From NCBI GenBank assembly GCA_945885475.1, contig CAMCYR010000005.1, forward strand, positions 44,909-108,908: a stretch of 64,000 nt of DNA. The letters are read 5' to 3'. Source of the stretch: Chitinophaga pinensis. GTDB lineage: Bacteria; Bacteroidota; Bacteroidia; 2-12-FULL-35-15. Shown piece by piece: positions 25,583-34,390 of the stretch (positions within the stretch are counted from its first letter, which is position 1; the number at the start of each line of letters is the position of its first letter). Made by a program: the position numbers and the translations under genes. The notes under the pieces were generated by a model that had not been told where the DNA came from, did no database searches, and worked only from the letters and a program-made list of their open reading frames with translations.

Positions 25583-26098
25583 TTATAAGATTCTTCCTCC
25601 TTTGAAAAAATATTTTTTATAATATTCTTCATTTAAATCGCTGATGATCACTCCTGAATGAACCGAAGCATGCGCGAATTTATTGTTTCCCAAATATACG
25701 CCAACATGTGAAATTTGTCCTTTTTTTATTTTGAAGAATAGAATATCGCCTTCCTGAAGATCGTTTTTTTCAATTGGTTTTACGGCGGGCCAAAGATCTT
25801 TAGAACCTCCGCTTAGATTGATGCAATATGTATTTCTATACATGGCACATACAAATCCTGAGCAGTCGATCCCTTTCTTTGTATTTCCTGCATATTTATA
25901 ACGCGTTCCTACCCAATCGTAAACCTGGTAATATAGATAAGGACTGCAAGCGGAATCAGGTTGTATCTGATGATGGGCATAGAAGTTTCCTATACCGGGT
26001 TTCTTAACGCTGGTATACAGTTTGTGCTTCCCTTTTTTTGTTTGTGAAAAAAGCAAAAAAGGAAATATAAATAATAGGAATGTAATTCGTAATTTCAT
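25583..26098 (-). CDS. NlpC/P60 (C40) peptidoglycan hydrolase, secreted
   Basis: A 171-residue protein with a signal peptide (MKLRITFLLFIFPFLLFSQ) and one NlpC/P60 domain. The catalytic Cys is in GIDCSGFVC, the His in ISHVGVYLG, and a third polar residue in KFAHAS. Such enzymes cut D-Glu-mDap bonds in cell-wall peptides. It lies next to the phosphoribosyltransferase on the same strand with a 28-base gap. Confidence 0.93.
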   Translation of the reverse strand: MKLRITFLLFIFPFLLFSQTKKGKHKLYTSVKKPGIGNFYAHHQIQPDSACSPYLYYQVYDWVGTRYKYAGNTKKGIDCSGFVCAMYRNTYCINLSGGSKDLWPAVKPIEKNDLQEGDILFFKIKKGQISHVGVYLGNNKFAHASVHSGVIISDLNEEYYKKYFFKGGRIL

Positions 26099-26144
26099 TT
26101 CATGCGAATATACGATTTTTTAAAAAAATGAGGAATTGTGAATG

Positions 26145-26738
26145 TTATGTTGTTGGTTTCTTTTGAAAAATGATAAATAGTTCGCGATCAGAGCGGGGCT
26201 TTATCGAGTTGTAGCAAGGTGCGAATGTATTGAATAAGAAATAAGATTCGAAATATGATATATATTCTTCTTTGTTTCCCCCGAATGGTGGTTGGTCAGC
26301 GTTCATCGGATCATTAAACAATACACCGGCCAACTTTCCTTTTTCATTCAGCAGTGCATGCATTTTTGTAGCATATTTTTTTCTTAGAGATGGGTCAATC
26401 GCGCAAAAGAAAGTTTGTTCGACTATCAGGTCATATTTTTTTGTGTGCTCAAAAAAATCACCTAACAATAGATTTTCAATTGGAAAACCAGAGATTCTTT
26501 CTTTTATATTTTTTAACGGTTCTGGCGAAATGTCAATGATCGTAATGTTTGTAAATCCTTTTTTGAAAAGGTATTCCGCTTCGTGAGCGTTTCCTGCACC
26601 AGGAATAAGAATTGCAATTTCTTTGTTTGTCAGTTGGTCAAAATAGTTTTTTAGTGGTGTAGATATGTCTCCAAGATCCCAGCCTGTTTCGTTTTTCTGA
26701 TATCGATTGGTCCAGAAATTTTCATTTAAGATGATCAT
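26145..26738 (-). CDS. TPMT-family SAM-dependent methyltransferase
   Basis: About 197 residues from the ATG at 26738; the longer frame from 26801 would start inside the DUF5686 gene. The fold is that of the thiopurine S-methyltransferase family: FWTNRYQKNETGWDLG at the N-terminus, and the SAM site LIPGAGNAHEAEYL followed by the acidic IIDIS. Bacterial members methylate thiols or metalloids (tellurite, selenite). Substrate is unknown here. Confidence 0.88.
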   Translation of the reverse strand: MIILNENFWTNRYQKNETGWDLGDISTPLKNYFDQLTNKEIAILIPGAGNAHEAEYLFKKGFTNITIIDISPEPLKNIKERISGFPIENLLLGDFFEHTKKYDLIVEQTFFCAIDPSLRKKYATKMHALLNEKGKLAGVLFNDPMNADQPPFGGNKEEYISYFESYFLFNTFAPCYNSIKPRSDRELFIIFQKKPTT

Positions 26739-26764
26739 GATAAGTGTATTATGAATATGTTTTT

Positions 26765-29284
26765 TTAGAACGAGAATTGGAATCCTGCTTTTATTCCCCA
26801 ATTATTGATGCGGCTTCCCGGATTTGCTTTTTCATACTCTTTTTTATAAAAATCATCATTGTAAGTCAGACGGTATAAAAAATCGATGCGTATAAATTTT
26901 AATATATTTTCAATCCCTAGATCCGCTTCAAAATAGGGTATATCCATAACCGTGAATGTATTGTTACTATTAAAGTTTTTATTGTTACTACTCAATGTTC
27001 CGTAAGCCATATTTATTCCGATAACTTCACGCAGATTAAGTTCTTTAATGAGTGGAACGCGATTGAATAACAAGCCATTGAAATGATGTTGCCAAAATGC
27101 GTTAATATATTGGTCACTCACAAATTCAAAATAATTCATTTGATTGAATATGTTATTTCCGTAAAATATATTTTCATTTCCTCTGGGAATCTCAAGCAAC
27201 GTATATGGTATTTTAGAAAACACTTTTCCAGCTTTCAAAAATACTTGTGAGTAGCCAAGCGTTGACATTCTGAATCGGTTGGAGAAAGAGATGCTTGCTT
27301 TGTGATAGTTGAAGTCGCCATCCAAAACATCTTTAATTCCTAATGTATAATTAAAAGTGATAATGGGTGATTTATTATTTCCAAAGCTGATGCGTTCTGT
27401 CCCATTCTGAACAAATCTTTCTTTAACAGAAATGCGGGTTTCTAACAATACCTCTGTTATGGAATATTTACGTGTCTGAAAGATGTTGAACTGATCTCCG
27501 AAATTCACTTGGAACAATGGATTTGTGCGGATATTTTGAAAGATGATTTTCGTATTTATTCCCGGATTAAAATCTTTTTCGTACCATAAACGTGCTTCCT
27601 GTATGCGCAGCAATTTTGAAATATTTCCAATCTGTGAAAAAGTATTGTTGAGATTATTTTGAGACTGCCCAAGATTCGCGTTGTTGGAATAGTTGAAATT
27701 AGTCCCGATCTGGTCGATATCGTCACGGTATTGAATCCCGACTTTACTCCATGGATAACGGGTAAGAATTCTTTCAAGCTGTATATTGTATTTAAATCCT
27801 TTATCTTTAAATCCATATGCTCCATATCCTCTGATAATCCAGTTTTCGCTGAACTTCTGATTGGTTCTGAATCCTAATTTTAATCGCGTTCCTTCATACG
27901 CGTTGTATCCGTATACATTAATATAATGTCCGAGATCAACCGGACCGATATCTTTGTATCCGGTAAATAAAAAATAGAGGATGTTTACTCCTTTTCTGAT
28001 AAATGGAATATTCCTGACAGTATCGATCATATTATATGATTTCGATTCCAATTTACTTAATGCTTCATGTCTATTGTTTCTCCACCATGCGGTATCTTGT
28101 GTTAGTGCATTTTCTGCATATTGAATTCTGCTTTTATAAAATTCTTTTTCTTTTGGTTTGTTCACTACAAAATTCAAATTGGAATTATAGGTTTTGACAA
28201 CCATACTCACGAACTTGTCGGTAAGCGTTGTATAGTCAACCAATGTTCTTGTTTGGGACGGAACCCATGGGCCTGCTTCGGTTGGGCTCAGTACTTGTTG
28301 AATTCGTGCATGATCGATCCAGTTGACATTTATTTCGGGAGTAATTCCCAGATCCAATTGTTTAATCGCAAATGTGGTATCCGTGATCCAGACATATCCC
28401 GTATATGCCAGATCTTTTTTATTCTTTGGATGGCAATCAATTTTATAACATTTTGTACTATCGAGCATTACGCTGTCAACAAGAATATAATTGTAAAACA
28501 GCATGGCATTATCGGCAATAGGGGAGAGGACATCTTTTCCTTGAATTGCGACATTATTTTTGCAGAAATTATAGCTTTGAAAGTCTGTGCCGGTAAGCTG
28601 TGAAACAGCACTGCCATCTTTCATTCCAACAAATTTTATTTTGACCGCAGACACATCTTCATGTCTTTTTTCTGCTTCTTTGAATGAATAAATTTCCGAG
28701 ATTACTTCACTCATCATGACAGGTAAATTTGCTTTGCTTTCTTCTCCGACCATCACATCTAAACTATCCCACATCGCTGCGAAAGGACTGAAGAGCCTCC
28801 ATTTCCGCATTTTGGGAGTAATGTTATCTACATCTGCTTCCTGTTTTGTGTAACTCACATATTGGATCGCAGTGAGATTATCACGGTCGTATTTTGTTTT
28901 GTTTAATTGTGCGTTTCTGATGATTCGTAATGCAGGATTGATTCCGGGACGAATTTCAATGGTGCTCAGGTTAAGGGCTTCAGGACTTAACTGAAAATTA
29001 ATGACCTGTGTCTTTCCTTTCTCAACCTTTTTTGCTTTCGACTTGTATCCAATTAACGAAACATAAATGGAGTCCTTGGGAGTGCTTGTTTTAATAGAAT
29101 AATTACCATCGAAATCGGTCACTGTGCCGATAAGTGTTCCTTTAAAATAAATGTTAACAAAAGGGATTCCACCATTGGTTCCTATCTCGGAAACATGACC
29201 TGTAATTATAGTTTCCTGTTGAGCGAAAGAAGTAACGCTGTTGAACAGAAAAATGAATAGATATACTATTTTGTTTAATTTCAT
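26765..29284 (-). CDS. DUF5686 outer-membrane barrel with carboxypeptidase-regulatory-like domain
   Basis: An 839-residue exported protein. A signal peptide (cut after TSFAQ) is followed by a CarboxypepD_reg-like beta-sandwich (residues ~25-110, VTDFDGNYSIKT). A long DUF5686 region (RNAQLNKTKYDRDNLTAIQY) leads to a C-terminal barrel ending GIKAGFQFSF, a terminal-Phe beta-signal. Such proteins are Bacteroidota outer-membrane proteins of unknown function. It lies directly after rlmD, with its ATG next to the rlmD stop. Confidence 0.88.
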   Translation of the reverse strand: MKLNKIVYLFIFLFNSVTSFAQQETIITGHVSEIGTNGGIPFVNIYFKGTLIGTVTDFDGNYSIKTSTPKDSIYVSLIGYKSKAKKVEKGKTQVINFQLSPEALNLSTIEIRPGINPALRIIRNAQLNKTKYDRDNLTAIQYVSYTKQEADVDNITPKMRKWRLFSPFAAMWDSLDVMVGEESKANLPVMMSEVISEIYSFKEAEKRHEDVSAVKIKFVGMKDGSAVSQLTGTDFQSYNFCKNNVAIQGKDVLSPIADNAMLFYNYILVDSVMLDSTKCYKIDCHPKNKKDLAYTGYVWITDTTFAIKQLDLGITPEINVNWIDHARIQQVLSPTEAGPWVPSQTRTLVDYTTLTDKFVSMVVKTYNSNLNFVVNKPKEKEFYKSRIQYAENALTQDTAWWRNNRHEALSKLESKSYNMIDTVRNIPFIRKGVNILYFLFTGYKDIGPVDLGHYINVYGYNAYEGTRLKLGFRTNQKFSENWIIRGYGAYGFKDKGFKYNIQLERILTRYPWSKVGIQYRDDIDQIGTNFNYSNNANLGQSQNNLNNTFSQIGNISKLLRIQEARLWYEKDFNPGINTKIIFQNIRTNPLFQVNFGDQFNIFQTRKYSITEVLLETRISVKERFVQNGTERISFGNNKSPIITFNYTLGIKDVLDGDFNYHKASISFSNRFRMSTLGYSQVFLKAGKVFSKIPYTLLEIPRGNENIFYGNNIFNQMNYFEFVSDQYINAFWQHHFNGLLFNRVPLIKELNLREVIGINMAYGTLSSNNKNFNSNNTFTVMDIPYFEADLGIENILKFIRIDFLYRLTYNDDFYKKEYEKANPGSRINNWGIKAGFQFSF

Positions 29285-30721
29285 TTAGTGTTTGCGTTCC
29301 AATAAAACCACATTCTCAACATGGTGTGTTTGAGGAAACATATCAACCGGTTGAACTTTTGTCACTTTGTATTTCGCATCTAAAAGTTGTAAGTCACGTG
29401 CTTGAGTTGAAGGATTGCAACTAACATATACAATGCGATCCGGTTCAATTTCCAATATTTTTTTTGTAACATCTTCATGCATTCCTGCACGGGGAGGATC
29501 GGTGATAATAACATCAGGCTTACCATTTGCATTTATGAAGTCGTTGTTTAATACATCCTTCATGTCACCAGCATAAAACACCGTGTTGTTGATTTTGTTT
29601 AGTTCTGAATTGATCTTTGCATCTTCGATTGCTGCCGGAACATATTCAACACCCACCACTTTTTTTGATTGATGAGCGACAAAATTTGCAATTGTACCTG
29701 TTCCTGTATACAGATCATAAACGACATCCGTATTTTTTATTGCTGCAAAATCTCTTGTTATTTTATACAATTCATGCGCCTGATCAGAATTTGTCTGATA
29801 AAAACTTTTTGGTCCGATCTTGAATTTCAGCCCTTCCATGTTTTCATAAATGCTATCATTCCCTTTGAAAAGGATAATATCAAGATCTCCGATCGTATCA
29901 TTTCTTTTTGAATTGATCACATAGTTCAATGATGTAATTTGAGGGAAACGGTTGGCAAGATGGTTCAGTAGTTTTTCAATCTCCGCTTTGTCATTGTAAT
30001 GAAAAGCAACAATCAGCATCCATTCACCGGTAGAAGTACTCCGGATGATGATGTTTCTGAGAAATCCGATCTGCTCTCGCAAATCAAAAAAGGTAAGACT
30101 GTTTTCAAAAGCATACTTGCGGACCTCATTTCGGATCGCGTTGGAAGGATCCTCTTGTAAATAGCAGGTGTCAATATCTAAAATTTTATCAAACATTCCC
30201 GGAATGTGGAATCCCAGGGCATTTCGTGTAATTTCTCCTGCTCCTTCACCAAAAGCAATGCTCTTGTCATTGATCTGTTCGAGTGTTAACCATTTTTTAT
30301 TTGAAAAGGTAAATTCTAATTTATTTCTGTAGTGATATACTTTTTTAGAAGGAACAATTTTTTGAATTTCGGGCAGTTCAATTTTAGCCAAACGTGTTAA
30401 TGCATCGTTCACCTGTTTTTGTTTGTAGAACAATTGCCATTGATAATCCATGTTTTGCCATTTACATCCACCACAAGTACCAAAGTGGCTGCAAATAGGA
30501 TCTGTACGTTTTTCGGAAGGATGTTTGATCGCGATTGTAGTAGCTTCTCTGTATTTACTCTTTTTGCGTGTGATTTGAAGATCGACAATATCACCCGGAA
30601 CGGCTCCTTTGATAAAAATTACATATTCATCTGTTTTAGCAACAGATTGTCCGTCGGAACTCGCATCGGTTACGCTGATGTTTTCGAGTATGGGTAAAGG
30701 CTTTTTATTGGTATTTCTCAT
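29285..30721 (-). CDS. rlmD: 23S rRNA (uracil-C5) methyltransferase, RlmD/RumA-like
   Basis: A 478-residue RumA-family enzyme. The N-terminus is a TRAM-like RNA-binding domain (DIVDLQITRKKSKYREA). The iron-sulfur cysteines appear as CSHFGTCGGC, the SAM site as DLYTGTGTIANF, and the catalytic nucleophile Cys in YVSCNPSTQARD, with DPPRAGMHE before it. RlmD methylates U1939 (E. coli numbering) of 23S rRNA; Bacteroidota carry such proteins often labelled RlmD or RlmCD. It leads a two-gene run into the DUF5686 gene. Confidence 0.92.
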   Translation of the reverse strand: MRNTNKKPLPILENISVTDASSDGQSVAKTDEYVIFIKGAVPGDIVDLQITRKKSKYREATTIAIKHPSEKRTDPICSHFGTCGGCKWQNMDYQWQLFYKQKQVNDALTRLAKIELPEIQKIVPSKKVYHYRNKLEFTFSNKKWLTLEQINDKSIAFGEGAGEITRNALGFHIPGMFDKILDIDTCYLQEDPSNAIRNEVRKYAFENSLTFFDLREQIGFLRNIIIRSTSTGEWMLIVAFHYNDKAEIEKLLNHLANRFPQITSLNYVINSKRNDTIGDLDIILFKGNDSIYENMEGLKFKIGPKSFYQTNSDQAHELYKITRDFAAIKNTDVVYDLYTGTGTIANFVAHQSKKVVGVEYVPAAIEDAKINSELNKINNTVFYAGDMKDVLNNDFINANGKPDVIITDPPRAGMHEDVTKKILEIEPDRIVYVSCNPSTQARDLQLLDAKYKVTKVQPVDMFPQTHHVENVVLLERKH

Positions 30722-30806
30722 AACGTGCGAAGTTACGAAAATGGTATGAAATACGCGTCTGAAATTGCTTAAATTCGGAAATGTATTGCATCAAAGTAGC
30801 TTCCAC

Positions 30807-31592
30807 TTAATCCGAAGTGGGATTGTTTCTTCTTTCAGTAAATCTGCCATTTTCAGCATGTGTCGAATATAATTTATCGACCGAAGTAAGGAAGTAATAC
30901 GGATTAAATTTTTTATAAAATCTCCTCACTTGCTTGTCGCAATATCCGCTTGCCCAAGTTACATCAACATAATACCATTGCTCATTTAGCAATACTTTAT
31001 TCCATGTATGGTTGGTGCTGAAACTTTTTCTGTTTCGGAGTTTTTTTATCTTCTCTTTATTTTCACTTGCGCGTCCTTCAACAAGCTGGCAGGTTATTCC
31101 CGCATTCTTGCAAAGTTCGCGGAATAGAATGGCGTAGCCTTCAGCAACACCTCTTTTATTCCTCAGTACCAACATCGAATAGTTGTAGTAATATTTATCC
31201 AGTTTTTCCTGAAGTTCTTCCTGCGTTTTGTGGCTCAAATTTCCTGAAGGTGTTTTTTTATTATGGTAGCTTAAGCAGTCGAATGCGATGTTGTTCGTCA
31301 TCCAGATAAAAAGCGCTCTTATTTTTTCTTCATCGGAAGTGCATGTTGCTGTTATATATTTTGCCAATATCGGTACAGCCTTGTTTTTCTTTTTTAACTT
31401 AAGGATATACCCATCAATTGTTTTAAATTTAAGTGCAGCAGCCGAATCTGTGTAATTTGTTGAATTGGTATTGACGGCAGCAGGTTCAGCTTTTTCTGCA
31501 ATGCTATCCTGTTCCTGCGCAAAAAGTGACCCTTCAAAAAAAAGGAAACAAGTAAATAAAATAACACATCTCAAACGATACATTTTCTTCAA
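30807..31592 (-). CDS. Secreted transglutaminase-like protein lacking the active-site cysteine
   Basis: A 261-residue protein with a signal peptide and a transglutaminase-like domain (residues ~75-215). The family motif normally reading GVCxGYA is GVAEGYA here, so the nucleophile Cys is Ala. The His (NHTWNKV) and Asp (YYVDVTW) of the triad are retained. It is therefore probably a binding or structural protein rather than an active enzyme. A long basic linker (SENKEKIKKLRNRK) sits between the Ala and His regions. The gene stands alone between rlmD and rocD. Confidence 0.8.
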   Translation of the reverse strand: MKKMYRLRCVILFTCFLFFEGSLFAQEQDSIAEKAEPAAVNTNSTNYTDSAAALKFKTIDGYILKLKKKNKAVPILAKYITATCTSDEEKIRALFIWMTNNIAFDCLSYHNKKTPSGNLSHKTQEELQEKLDKYYYNYSMLVLRNKRGVAEGYAILFRELCKNAGITCQLVEGRASENKEKIKKLRNRKSFSTNHTWNKVLLNEQWYYVDVTWASGYCDKQVRRFYKKFNPYYFLTSVDKLYSTHAENGRFTERRNNPTSD

Positions 31593-31739
31593 TTATAAAC
31601 GTTACGCATATACTATTAAACGGAATCTTGTGATATGTAAGATACCTCAGTAAAATTATGATTCTTTGTCATGACAAAGGATGTCAGCCATTCACCGTTA
31701 ATCTGGTTTGCAATATCTTAATAATTCCGTTATTTTCGT

Positions 31740-31747
31740 TAAATTTG
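31740..31747 (+). promoter_or_regulatory. Possible -7 element upstream of rocD
   Basis: TAAATTTG matches the TAnnTTTG consensus, 81 bases before the rocD ATG. No TTG element at the usual spacing was found, so it is weakly supported. Confidence 0.35.
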
Positions 31748-31828
31748 TCCTAGAAAATGTTTAAAGAATTTATTTGCGGGGGATATTCACGAAGGCGGGC
31801 AATTCTCCGTAATAATAGACTATAAAGT

Positions 31829-33070
31829 ATGGAAACAATGACACACAGTAAAATAAGTGCTGAAAAGGCAATCGCATTAGAAGATAAATACGGAGCGCAT
31901 AACTATCATCCCTTGCCAGTAGTTTTGGAACGTGGAGAAGGCGTATGTGTATGGGATGTAAATGGAAAGCAGTACTTTGATTTCTTATCGGCTTATAGTG
32001 CCGTAAATCAAGGTCACTGTCATCCTAAAATTATTTCCGCTTTAGTGGATCAAGCTCAAAAGTTAAGCTTGACTTCCCGTGCTTTTTATAACGATTCGCT
32101 GGGTGAATACGAAAAGTTTATTACATCTTATTTCGGCTATGATAAAGTACTACCGATGAATACCGGTGCTGAAGGTGTTGAAACAGCATTGAAATTAGCA
32201 CGTAAGTGGGCATATGAGAAAAAACAAGTGCCGGAAAATGAGGCAAAGATCATTGTTTGCAAAAACAATTTTCATGGACGCACCATCTCAATTGTTTCAG
32301 CGAGTAATGATGAGGATGCACGTAAAAATTTCGGACCATTTACTCCCGGAATACTTTCAGTAGAGTACAATAACGCTTCTGCCTTAGCTGAATTACTGAC
32401 GGATAAAACAATTGCTGCTTTTTTAATAGAACCTATTCAGGGAGAAGCAGGTGTTGTTGTTCCCGATGAAGGATATTTAAAAAAATGTTATGATTTGTGT
32501 AAAGCAAATAATGTTTTATTTATTGCTGATGAGATTCAGTCGGGATTAGGACGAACAGGAAAAATATTGGCATGTGATCACGAAGGAGTTCATCCGGATG
32601 TTTTAATACTAGGTAAAGCATTATCCGGTGGAACATATCCTGTCGCTGCGGTTTTGGCAAGTGATGATGTGATGTTGTGCATCAAACCCGGACAACATGG
32701 TTCAACCTATGGTGGAAATCCACTGGCATGTAAAGTCGGAATTGCTGCATTAACTGTTTTGAAAGAAGAGAAGTTGGCTGAAAATTCGGAACGGCTCGGG
32801 AAAATATTATTGAAAGAGTTGCAAGCCATTCAGTCTGCTAATCCGGAAGTTGTTAAGCTGGTTCGTGGGAAAGGTCTCTGGGCCGCAATGGTAATTAATG
32901 AGCGTAACGGAAAAACGGCCTGGGATGTTTGTATTGAATTAATGAATAATGGTTTATTAGCAAAACCAACTCATGGAGATACGATTCGATTTGCACCACC
33001 CTTAGTAATCAATGAAGAACAATTGATGGAATGTGTTTCAATCATTGGAAAAGTAGTAAAGCTTTTTTAA
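31829..33070 (+). CDS. rocD: Ornithine-oxo-acid transaminase
   Basis: A 413-residue class III aminotransferase of the ornithine delta-aminotransferase type. The N-terminal [19 protein letters not shown] and [13 protein letters not shown] are characteristic of this enzyme, as are [35 protein letters not shown] (PLP-ring Asp) and the Schiff-base Lys in [12 protein letters not shown]. It converts ornithine and 2-oxoglutarate to glutamate semialdehyde. It is a single gene ending in a strong terminator. Confidence 0.93.
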   Translation: METMTHSKISAEKAIALEDKYGAHNYHPLPVVLERGEGVCVWDVNGKQYFDFLSAYSAVNQGHCHPKIISALVDQAQKLSLTSRAFYNDSLGEYEKFITSYFGYDKVLPMNTGAEGVETALKLARKWAYEKKQVPENEAKIIVCKNNFHGRTISIVSASNDEDARKNFGPFTPGILSVEYNNASALAELLTDKTIAAFLIEPIQGEAGVVVPDEGYLKKCYDLCKANNVLFIADEIQSGLGRTGKILACDHEGVHPDVLILGKALSGGTYPVAAVLASDDVMLCIKPGQHGSTYGGNPLACKVGIAALTVLKEEKLAENSERLGKILLKELQAIQSANPEVVKLVRGKGLWAAMVINERNGKTAWDVCIELMNNGLLAKPTHGDTIRFAPPLVINEEQLMECVSIIGKVVKLF

Positions 33071-33088
33071 TATAATAATGTATAAATA

Positions 33089-33127
33089 AAAAAAGCCTCG
33101 ACAAATTAAATTGTTGAGGCTTTTTTA
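33089..33127. terminator. Bidirectional terminator after rocD
   Basis: A 10-bp stem (33095-33104 with 33111-33120, gcctcg core, one G-T) is flanked by A- and T-runs. It sits between convergent rocD and the DUF1456 gene. Confidence 0.85.
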
Positions 33128-33151
33128 TGAACTAGACTTTTTAAAAACAGT

Positions 33152-33400
33152 TTAATCTTTTTTTATGGGTTGTTTTGCTGGCATCGGACCACGTTTAAAA
33201 ATAATCAATCCATTTAAGAAATTACGCAATAACTGATCTCCACACGGTTTAAAGTTTTGATGGTCGGGAGTTCTGTAAAGTGCATTCACTTCACTTTTAG
33301 TGATTTCAAAATCTACCAGTTTCAAAATTTTAATTACGTCATCGTCTTTCAGTTCTAAGGCTACACGTAACTTTTTAAGAATATCGTTGTTTGACAGCAT
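33152..33400 (-). CDS. DUF1456 (YehS-like) protein, single-repeat form
   Basis: An 82-residue basic protein matching the DUF1456/YehS pattern: NNDILKKLRVALELKDDDVIKIL, then SEVNALYRTPDH and LRNFLNGLIIFKRG. Members usually carry two such units in ~150 residues; this one carries a single unit plus a basic tail. Function is not established. It may be a truncated or naturally half-length member. Confidence 0.8.
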   Translation of the reverse strand: MLSNNDILKKLRVALELKDDDVIKILKLVDFEITKSEVNALYRTPDHQNFKPCGDQLLRNFLNGLIIFKRGPMPAKQPIKKD

Positions 33401-33463
33401 TTTTTTAATGTTTGAATTGCAAAGTTATCAATTATAAATTAATCAGTGTTTCTTCTTTTAAAA

Positions 33464-33496
33464 TTGTTAAAATAGAATCATTTATTTGTAGCTTTG
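33464..33496 (+). promoter_or_regulatory. Promoter of the mechanosensitive channel gene
   Basis: TTG (33464-33466), a 22-base spacer and TAGCTTTG (33489-33496) approximate the TTTG-N19-21-TAnnTTTG consensus. The -7 element ends 30 bases before the preferred ATG at 33527. Confidence 0.6.
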
Positions 33497-33526
33497 AACC
33501 TTGTAAACACTATTAAAACAACGAAC

Positions 33527-34339
33527 ATGAGTAACGAATTACTTAACAAGTTACATCCGTATATGGATACGATGATTTCTTATTTGCCGGGTTTGATTAA
33601 AGCTTTTCTGACTTTTGTAATTGGATTTTGGTTGGCTAAACGGGTGGATAAGATCTTGATAAAATATTTTAATGGCCGGCATTACGATGTTTCATTGGGA
33701 ACTTTTGTAAGAAGTTTGGTTAACATCGGTTTAAAGATTATTGTACTCATCACTGTTGCTGGAATGATTGGTTTGCCAACAACGTCACTTGTTGCTGTAT
33801 TTGGTGCTGCAGGTTTGGCAATCGGTTTAGCCTTACAAGGTTCATTATCTAATTTTGCAGGAGGTGTTTTAATCTTGATTTTTAAGCCTTTTAAAGTTGG
33901 CGATTTAATTACTTGTCAGGGTGAAAGCGGACAAGTAATGGAAATTCAGATTTTTAATACCATAATGATAACAGGCGAAAATAAAACGGTTATTTTACCA
34001 AATGGAGCTGTATCAAATGGAACGATTATTAATGTTTCAAAGCAAGGAAGTTTGCGGGTGGATATTAAAGTCATGGTCGATTTCAATGAAGACATTCATA
34101 ACATCAGGAAAATAATTTTGGATGTATTGAGCCTCGATGAACTAATATTAAAAAATCCTACTCCTACCGTAAATATTATTGGATACGCTGAAAGTGCTAT
34201 TATCCTTTCGATTCGACCGTATGCTACTCCAGATAATTTTACGTTTGTTCAGTTTAACGCGTATGAAAATATTCATCAGGCATTAATTGAAAATGGCATT
34301 AAAGGACCACAAATTAAGCGCGTAATGGTTCAAGAATAA
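33527..34339 (+). CDS. Small-conductance mechanosensitive channel (MscS family)
   Basis: About 270 residues from the ATG at 33527, chosen over an in-frame TTG at 33494 that overlaps the promoter. Three membrane segments are visible, the third being the pore helix with GAAGLAIGLALQGSLSNFAGG, the MscS hallmark. A beta-domain (FKVGDLITCQGESGQV, LPNGAVSNGTIIN) and a C-terminal alpha/beta part follow. The length matches E. coli MscS. It would release osmolytes on hypo-osmotic shock from the inner membrane. The gene is monocistronic and ends in its own terminator. Confidence 0.92.
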   Translation: MSNELLNKLHPYMDTMISYLPGLIKAFLTFVIGFWLAKRVDKILIKYFNGRHYDVSLGTFVRSLVNIGLKIIVLITVAGMIGLPTTSLVAVFGAAGLAIGLALQGSLSNFAGGVLILIFKPFKVGDLITCQGESGQVMEIQIFNTIMITGENKTVILPNGAVSNGTIINVSKQGSLRVDIKVMVDFNEDIHNIRKIILDVLSLDELILKNPTPTVNIIGYAESAIILSIRPYATPDNFTFVQFNAYENIHQALIENGIKGPQIKRVMVQE

Positions 34340-34343
34340 ATAA

Positions 34344-34374
34344 AAAAAGCTCCCTATCACTCGGGAGCTTTTTT
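34344..34374. terminator. Terminator between MscS and E1 genes
   Basis: A stem of gctccc/gggagc extended by A-T pairs (34344-34354 with 34363-34373), loop tatcactc, with a T-run. It is suited to both convergent genes. Confidence 0.85.
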
Positions 34375-34390
34375 ATGCAGTTGTTGTTCT

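Noticed and set aside
28121..28603. Plus-strand 160-codon frame inside the DUF5686 gene
   Set aside because: It is the antisense of a well-supported gene with a signal peptide and family features.
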